A stretch of 64,000 bases of DNA, taken from the NCBI RefSeq assembly GCF_007830545.1, contig NZ_VLLF01000003.1, positions 62,001 through 126,000 of the forward strand. The letters are read 5' to 3'. The number at the start of each line of letters is the position of its first letter. Positions within the stretch are counted from its first letter, which is position 1. The translations under genes and the position numbers were made by a program. This document shows, one piece after another, positions 62,303 through 64,000 of the stretch. Source of the stretch: Roseibium hamelinense. GTDB lineage: Bacteria; Pseudomonadota; Alphaproteobacteria; Rhizobiales; Stappiaceae. The notes beneath the pieces were generated by a model. It made no database searches. It was not told the origin of the DNA and was given only the letters and a program-made list of their open reading frames with translations.

Positions 62303-63283
62303 TCAGGCGTAATCGTTCGGCGTTGCTCCGAGAAACCAGCCGGCAGTTTCAAAAAGTGGAACGAACTCGGCCGGAACCCAAAGCCGGTCCTCCGGATTCG
62401 GGATCTGGAAATAGGTTTGCGGATGATACAGAACGCGGTCGTCGCCAGACAGATCGATCACCCAGCGACTCGGCGGCGTGTGGCGCGCCAGATAACGCAG
62501 CTCAAACGCTTCGAACAGCAACAGGCTGCCCGGGTTGAAGATACCCAGTTCGGCATCTCTCGCAGCTTTCACCACTTGGCGGGCGGTTCTCAGCTTCGGC
62601 GCGCGCGACAGAATCGATTGCGGCGATCCGGCGTCAAACGCTGCATCTACCGGTGAACCTTTGGCGCGGAACGGATCGACATTCGGGAAAATGAAATACG
62701 GGGAGGCAAGACCGGAGGCCAGCAGCTGTTCATTGTAACTCGGCTTGCGGTCCGCCGGAGCAACACCTGCCTGATCGAGATGCAGGTAACACAGCAAGCG
62801 GCCGTAAAAATCCAGCGCATCATAGGCGAAGGCCGTGAAGAACCGGAAGGCATCCCGGTCATCGCCCTGAGCGGTCAGATCCGACTGGATGAGATCCTCC
62901 AGCTTGTCTTCCGCTGCTTCGGCAAGCTCATGATGATTGACCGCGCCGTTGGGGCTGGCTTTGGTGTCGATATAGTCGCACAGCGCATTGCTAAACCCCA
63001 GCCGTCCACCGAATTTTTCAGCAAACGGTGTTGCCAGAAGCTCTTGGAAAATCGGGTCATCGGATTTTTTAAAGTCGCCGCTGACCGGGTCCATGAAACT
63101 AATTTCCGGTGTGTCGATCCCTAGAAACCGGACCGGAAAATTGGTGTTGGAAGCCACGTTGATCGTGTCGCCGTCATGCACCAGCTGCTTCACACTGCCC
63201 CGGGTTTCTCCGTAGAACCCGAGCTGGAAGGAGCCAGCCAAAAATCCGTTGCCGCCTGATGTTCGCCAAATTGTCTTCGCCAT
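62303..63283 (-). CDS. staphylococcal nuclease-like (SNase) domain protein with long extension
   Basis: 326 residues. The N-terminal part has the OB-fold hallmarks VHDGDTINV and VRFLGIDTPEISF of thermonuclease-like domains. The usual second arginine and glutamate block is not obvious. The region from about residue 80 on is helix-rich and does not follow the compact 150-residue SNase fold; YGRLLCYLHL near residue 178 could be the displaced Gly-Arg-x-Leu strand. No signal peptide is seen. The ATG at 63283 follows GGGAGG. Nuclease activity is uncertain. Confidence 0.78.
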   Translation of the reverse strand: MAKTIWRTSGGNGFLAGSFQLGFYGETRGSVKQLVHDGDTINVASNTNFPVRFLGIDTPEISFMDPVSGDFKKSDDPIFQELLATPFAEKFGGRLGFSNALCDYIDTKASPNGAVNHHELAEAAEDKLEDLIQSDLTAQGDDRDAFRFFTAFAYDALDFYGRLLCYLHLDQAGVAPADRKPSYNEQLLASGLASPYFIFPNVDPFRAKGSPVDAAFDAGSPQSILSRAPKLRTARQVVKAARDAELGIFNPGSLLLFEAFELRYLARHTPPSRWVIDLSGDDRVLYHPQTYFQIPNPEDRLWVPAEFVPLFETAGWFLGATPNDYA

Positions 63284-63513
63284 AGTGGCCTCCCGCGCTT
63301 CAAGTGTCGTCATAGACTGGCAGCAATAACGCGCGGGAATGTGACGCTAGGTGCAATTTTTGGCTGCATTGTCTGGGGATGATTAAATATGTGCAATTAC
63401 ACAAGCCAGATCCTGCAAGCGTTTACGGAACAGCGCTTGCGCGTGTTGAGGACAACCAGCATGGTGTTTGAAGCGCCATGAGCGGCGGGAAAGCAAGATC
63501 GAAGGAGAAAACA
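63284..63513. promoter_or_regulatory. divergent promoter region at the right end
   Basis: About 230 bases between the SNase-like gene and the exported protein gene, somewhat AT-rich around 63350-63400. No clear operator, hairpin or gene was found. Confidence 0.35.
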
Positions 63514-64000
63514 ATGAAAAAGACATGGCTTTCGGTGCCGGTGACTGCCGCAATTCTCGGAGGGGTTTTTGCTCTTTTTTCTTCCTCCCTCGCGAAGGAC
63601 CCCGATGATGTACCTTATATAGATGACCGCAGCACGCCGGAGGCGTTGATCCAGAGCTATTACAACGCCATCACACGCCGGTCCTATGCGCAGGCCTACA
63701 GCTATTTCCACCATCCGGACAAACCGTTTGCCGACTGGCAAAAAGGATACGAGGACACGCTGTCGGTTGAGGTGTTGACCGGGTCGACCGAGCCGGATCC
63801 GGGTGCCGGACAGATATACTGGGCACTGCCGGTGGCGATCCAGTCGACCACCAAGGACGGCAAGGTCACGGTTTATGCCGGGTGTTACACGATCCATCTG
63901 ACCAACCCGGGCATGGACGTTGCTCCGCCCTTCCAGCCGATGCAGATCGAGAGCGGCTCCTTGAGCGTGTCGGACAAGGCCTTCGAGGACGCAGTGCCCA
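63514..64000 (+). CDS. exported protein of unknown function (partial, runs off right edge)
   Basis: At least 162 residues from the ATG at 63514, which has GAAGGAG upstream. A signal peptide (MKKTWLSVPVTAAILGGVFA) is clear, cleaved near residue 27. The mature part begins with an acidic stretch, then TPEALIQSYYNAITRRSYAQ, which resembles the first helix of NTF2-like folds, and continues with strands. The C-terminus is outside the window. Family not identified. Confidence 0.82.
   Translation, partial: MKKTWLSVPVTAAILGGVFALFSSSLAKDPDDVPYIDDRSTPEALIQSYYNAITRRSYAQAYSYFHHPDKPFADWQKGYEDTLSVEVLTGSTEPDPGAGQIYWALPVAIQSTTKDGKVTVYAGCYTIHLTNPGMDVAPPFQPMQIESGSLSVSDKAFEDAVP

Noticed and set aside
1..64000. 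tRNA, rRNA, CRISPR arrays, insertion sequences, integrases, att sites, replication origins
   Set aside because: A reading of both strands found no cloverleaf with a T-loop and CCA end, no regularly spaced repeats, no transposase or integrase motifs and no DnaA-box cluster. Short degenerate elements could still be missed by eye.

Overview
The window is a chromosomal piece of an alphaproteobacterium. Gene content and style point to Hyphomicrobiales, most like the marine Stappiaceae (Roseibium/Labrenzia). The signs are a PleC/DivJ-type PAS histidine kinase beside pepN, many ABC uptake operons, several class III cyclases and GGDEF proteins, a SoxR of the [2Fe-2S] type, and GC-rich codon use. No rRNA, tRNA, CRISPR array, insertion sequence or integrase was seen. 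The genus assignment is inference, not measured.

Layout. 1-5.5 kb (minus): sensor kinase running off the left edge, pepN and an alpha/beta hydrolase. 5.7-8.6 kb (plus): an orphan beta-helix spike-like protein, a small methyltransferase and a class III CoA-transferase. 8.7-18.5 kb (plus): a Cache-HAMP adenylate cyclase, a family 3 solute-binding protein that probably uses an ATT start, a complete peptide/oligosaccharide-type ABC operon and a methyltransferase. 18.5-20.8 kb: an AT-rich patch with a frameshifted GNAT-like protein of unknown role and a small partner gene. 20.8-28.0 kb (minus): a co-directional run of four glycosyltransferases, a polysaccharide-deacetylase-like protein and cobalt-type nitrile hydratase genes (nthA, frameshifted nthB, activator). 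28.3-33.8 kb (plus, divergent): a degenerate ABC exporter with a very large insertion in its nucleotide-binding domain, a stand-alone cyclic-nucleotide-binding protein, an MBL-fold hydrolase and a membrane adenylate cyclase.

33.9-37.7 kb: an SDR dehydrogenase, an amidohydrolase, a VOC protein facing soxR across a SoxR-type promoter, and a secreted cupin. 37.8-44.7 kb: a GAF-PAS-GGDEF diguanylate cyclase, an unknown hydrophilic protein in an AT-rich setting, an MltB-type transglycosylase, a glycine-zipper protein and an SH3b membrane protein. 45.1-49.8 kb: a complete branched-chain amino acid type (HAAT) ABC operon. 49.8-64 kb: a GyrI-like protein, a JmjC-like cupin, a TetR/old yellow enzyme pair, a membrane GGDEF protein, ilvD, a membrane AraC-type regulator divergent from an alpha/beta hydrolase, an EAL-domain remnant, a YdjM-type membrane hydrolase, an Mpo1-like protein, a PRC-barrel protein, an SNase-like protein and a partial exported protein at the right edge.

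Most system-like part: 20.8-33.8 kb pairs a glycan-building gene set with a divergent cassette holding a cAMP/cGMP-type synthase, a receptor and a candidate metallo-hydrolase next to an unusual ABC exporter. This suggests second-messenger control of envelope glycan export or assembly; that is inference. Two single-base frameshifts, both in homopolymers (A4 near 19103 and C6 near 21417), may be real lesions or sequencing errors and should be checked first.
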